DNA of 64,000 nucleotides, taken from assembly GCA_016712415.1 (NCBI GenBank), contig JADJRC010000003.1:62001-126000 (forward strand), in the 5' to 3' direction. Positions 61,706 to 64,000 of this stretch are shown here, piece by piece. The translations under genes were made by a program, and so were the position numbers. Position 1 is the first letter of the stretch. Every line of letters starts with the position of its first letter. A model generated the notes under the pieces. The model was not told the origin of the DNA, made no database searches, and saw only the letters and a program-made list of their open reading frames with translations. The stretch is from Lewinellaceae bacterium. Its GTDB lineage: Bacteria; Bacteroidota; Bacteroidia; Chitinophagales; Saprospiraceae.

Positions 61706-63007
61706 ATGAAATCTTGCTTTGCCGCCGCGTTTCTGCTCCTTTTTTACGCCACCGTTGCCGCCCAGGAACTTGTCTCCGCCACCTTGCTTGGCGTCAGAAC
61801 CTCGTCTGAACTCACCAGCCAGTTTGGATTACCAATGTCATTCGGCGCCAAATTCTACCGCATCACCTATACCACCTCCGATCTCCAGGGGATGACAGAC
61901 ACGGTTTCCGGACTGGTGGCTGTGCCCGACGACCCCACAAGGGTATACCCCAGGGTCGTGTACCAGCACGGTACGGCGGGTTCGCCGCTGGGTGTGCCGT
62001 CGTTCAATGCCGCACAGGACGGGGAGGGCAGTATAGGACTGCTGTTTGCCGGTTTGGGGTACGTGGCCCTGCTGCCCGACTACCTGGGCCTCGGCCTGTC
62101 CGACGGCTTCCATCCATACGTACATGCGGCAAGCGAGGCCTGGGTGGCAGCCGATATGTTGCGCGCCTTGCCGGCTTTTAACGCACAATACGACGTGTTT
62201 ACGAACGAGCAGTTGTTCATCACGGGTTATTCACAGGGCGGGCATGCAGCCATGGCCCTGCACCGCGAGGTCGAAACCAGTTTGCAGGATGAGTTCACCG
62301 TGACTGCTGCTGCGCATTTATCCGGCCCGTACAGCATCGGGGAGGTCATGCGCGACCTTATCCTGTCCGACGATATTTATTACTACCCTTCCTACCTGCC
62401 CAACACGATCCTGTCGTACCAAACCGGTTACGGCGGTTTATTCGACCAGATGACGGATGTGTTCAAGGAGCCCTACGCTACTGCCATCGGCCAGTTTTAC
62501 ACAGGCGCCATTACCCTCGACCAGTTGAACAACCAGCTGATCGCATTGCTGACCACCAATGAAGGCGCTATGGCCGACGACCAGGTACCCTACCTCAACA
62601 GTCTGCTGGCCCGCGATTCCATGCTGGCCCGCGGCGCGATCGATCTTGTCGCCACCGACGTAGACCCGACGGCCGATCACGGCGGTTGTGTCGTGCCGGC
62701 GCTGACCTATACGGTGTTCTTCTTTGCGGGTTATCAGCAAGTCGGAACAGTGACGGCAATTGACACTCCGGTGGTTGAATTGCTTCAGGTGTGGCCTAAT
62801 CCGGCGGGCGCAACCGCAACCTTGCGCAATCTGCCGGCAAATGGTCACGTCACGGTCATGGATATAAGCGGCCTTACGCGTATGCGCGCAACGGTTTCGG
62901 GTGGTGACCAGCAACTTGACGTGTCCGGACTTGAAAACGGCTTATACCTTGTGCAGTGCCGGACGGCGGGAAGGTTATGGCAAGGAAAAATGGTCGTACA
63001 GCGGTAA
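61706..63007 (+). CDS. Secreted alpha/beta hydrolase with T9SS type A sorting domain
   Basis: The 433-residue protein has a signal peptide (MKSCFAAAFLLLFYATVAAQ). The alpha/beta-hydrolase fold (about 45-340) has the nucleophile Ser176 in GYSQGG; the oxyanion region is YQHGTAGSP. The acid and His could be in DVDPTADHGGC. It resembles secreted lipase/esterase-like proteins. The last 70 residues are a T9SS sorting domain (LQVWPNPAGATATLRNLP through GLYLVQC), so it is exported through the Por system and may be cell-attached. It has its own promoter element. Substrate unknown; a triacylglycerol or ester is plausible. Confidence 0.9.
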   Translation: MKSCFAAAFLLLFYATVAAQELVSATLLGVRTSSELTSQFGLPMSFGAKFYRITYTTSDLQGMTDTVSGLVAVPDDPTRVYPRVVYQHGTAGSPLGVPSFNAAQDGEGSIGLLFAGLGYVALLPDYLGLGLSDGFHPYVHAASEAWVAADMLRALPAFNAQYDVFTNEQLFITGYSQGGHAAMALHREVETSLQDEFTVTAAAHLSGPYSIGEVMRDLILSDDIYYYPSYLPNTILSYQTGYGGLFDQMTDVFKEPYATAIGQFYTGAITLDQLNNQLIALLTTNEGAMADDQVPYLNSLLARDSMLARGAIDLVATDVDPTADHGGCVVPALTYTVFFFAGYQQVGTVTAIDTPVVELLQVWPNPAGATATLRNLPANGHVTVMDISGLTRMRATVSGGDQQLDVSGLENGLYLVQCRTAGRLWQGKMVVQR

Positions 63008-63056
63008 ACCCGGTGACTGAAATTTAAACACGCTCTAAATCCCGGTACTTACTCAT

Positions 63057-63761
63057 TTATGCGGTATTCCTTGCTTGCAGGAGAAGGAAGCCACCCACCA
63101 GTATGAACCAAACCATGTGCAAAGGCGCGGCAAGCCCCAGCAGCCCGAATGCCGGATTGACGGTAAACAAAAACGACAATGCCAGCAGCACACCACAAGC
63201 CATTCCCCAATAACAAAGCCATTTTGGCAGTGCCCCCACCTTAAGTGCTGCCCATGCCATCATACCGGACCCCAATACAATGATAAACAGAGGTCCAAAT
63301 ATATCGTTGCTGATCTGAAAAAAATACAGAATGAAGGAAGCATGCCTCGCAATCTGGGCATCTGTTTCGGGCGATTTGCCGTACAACAGCAGCACATGAT
63401 TCATGAGGCTTAATTGCATCACCCATAGGGCCATTGTGAAAGGTACCCCGATGGAGTAGCCCACTAAACCAAGGTTTTTTTGCCAATTTCTCTCCCCGAT
63501 ATATTGATAAAGAACAACCCCTGTAATAAGAAAACAGGTAAACCCGGCAACAGGTATCACCATGATAAATCGGGACAGTGAAGGGCTTGCCATCACGTTT
63601 TGTATCCACGGTACAACCGAGCCGCCGGAATACACATCCTGGAAAAAAAGAAGTCCCTTGCTGCTTGATGTGATGGCAAAGGAGAGAACAAGCAGTCCGG
63701 CCAGTATGCCGGCTATCCCGCCAAGGCGTAAAACCGGAGCCGGAGTGGAAGTGCTGTGCAT
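63057..63761 (-). CDS. Six-helix membrane protein, possibly DUF4386-like
   Basis: The 234-residue protein has about six hydrophobic helices (GGIAGILAGLLVLSFAI, FIMVIPVAGFTCFLITGVVLY, GLVGYSIGVPFTMALWVMQL, ISNDIFGPLFIIVLGSGMMA, LCYWGMACGVLLALSFLF, HMVWFILVGGFLLLQA). The pattern, with a short polar N-terminus and R/K-flanked helices, resembles the DUF4386 group of uncharacterised membrane proteins, an assignment of moderate certainty. It diverges from the AraC-type fragment at the right edge, a common pairing of a membrane protein with its regulator. Confidence 0.75.
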   Translation of the reverse strand: MHSTSTPAPVLRLGGIAGILAGLLVLSFAITSSSKGLLFFQDVYSGGSVVPWIQNVMASPSLSRFIMVIPVAGFTCFLITGVVLYQYIGERNWQKNLGLVGYSIGVPFTMALWVMQLSLMNHVLLLYGKSPETDAQIARHASFILYFFQISNDIFGPLFIIVLGSGMMAWAALKVGALPKWLCYWGMACGVLLALSFLFTVNPAFGLLGLAAPLHMVWFILVGGFLLLQARNTA

Positions 63762-63863
63762 AGGATTTTCGTTTTGAATGGTTGATGCACAAAGGTGCCG
63801 CTGTCATCTTTGTTGGAATTGTAAAAACCTGACAAAACGAAAAACGAATACTTACGTAGGGTG

Positions 63864-64000
63864 ATGCCGGCCTGCCAAACCAGGAGAGTGTTGTTTCCGG
63901 AAAAACCCTCTCCTCAGGAAATTGGCAACAAACTTGAGCCTGTTGATTCCTACAGCCTGACGGATATTGTCTTAAGTGCCGGGTATTTTGACCAGGCTCA
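63864..64000 (+). pseudogene. AraC-family regulator fragment, partial at window edge
   Basis: In the frame that is open from 63825 to the edge, residues read PQEIGNKLEPVDSYSLTDIV then LSAGYFDQA, the C-terminal helix-turn-helix of AraC-type regulators (SLTDIALSAGYFDQAHF is the common form). About ten residues of helix that usually lie between PQE-GN and SLTDI are missing, and only about 45 residues precede the edge, too short for a full protein. It is therefore probably a remnant, or a short homologue whose true end lies outside. The ATG at 63864 is only one possible start. Confidence 0.5.

Overview
The window looks like chromosomal DNA of a Bacteroidota (Bacteroidetes) bacterium, most plausibly from the Saprospiria/Saprospiraceae side of the phylum. 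The evidence is: two secreted proteins with C-terminal type IX secretion (T9SS) sorting domains; a LytS/LytTR two-component pair whose sensor is a beta-propeller histidine kinase; several promoter elements of the Bacteroidetes form TAnnTTTG; almost no Shine-Dalgarno sequences; and a moderate GC content. I saw no rRNA, tRNA, CRISPR array, prophage or complete insertion sequence. The genus is inference.

Layout. 0-6.5 kb: a PLD-family nuclease cut by the window edge, an ECF sigma factor with an unusual partner protein (duplicated cytoplasmic motif, membrane helix, beta-barrel-like C-terminus), a glucosaminidase, rsmG and hsp20. 6.5-15 kb: a lipoprotein cyclophilin, a TPR protein paired with a large patatin-like phospholipase, and a frameshifted GH65 enzyme. 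15-23 kb: a lipoprotein, a TMEM175-type channel (frameshifted near its start), an EamA transporter, fabH, and a DUF4350-MoxR pair. 23.4-24.1 kb: a tandem array of about twelve 61-bp palindromic units. 24-38 kb: murQ, a GH109-type oxidoreductase-fold enzyme, mnmA, two tandem thioredoxin-fold proteins, an SH3-like protein, the two-component system, recO and upp. 38-45 kb: a large T9SS substrate, an unknown helical protein, lspA and a DEAD-box helicase. 45.5-50.5 kb: an aromatic amino acid catabolism cluster (hmgA, hppD, a tryptophanase/tyrosine phenol-lyase homologue), with both dioxygenase genes frameshifted, then nadK. 50.6-59.7 kb: a second patatin-like protein, a class A penicillin-binding protein, a serine hydrolase and a GMC oxidoreductase. 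59.7-64 kb: a more AT-rich accessory stretch with a VOC protein, a pentapeptide-repeat remnant, a small membrane protein and a subclass B1 metallo-beta-lactamase with every zinc ligand, then a T9SS-targeted hydrolase, a membrane protein and an AraC-type fragment.

Three themes stand out. (1) Small palindromic repeats are scattered between genes and have expanded into the 61-bp array. (2) Two signal peptides, those of the GH65 enzyme and the sensor kinase, are built from short DNA repeats. (3) Four genes carry single-base indels, mostly in or beside short homopolymers, which points to assembly error as much as to gene decay. The best candidates for novelty are the sigma-factor partner that may link cytoplasm to outer membrane, the palindrome array, and the B1 metallo-beta-lactamase.
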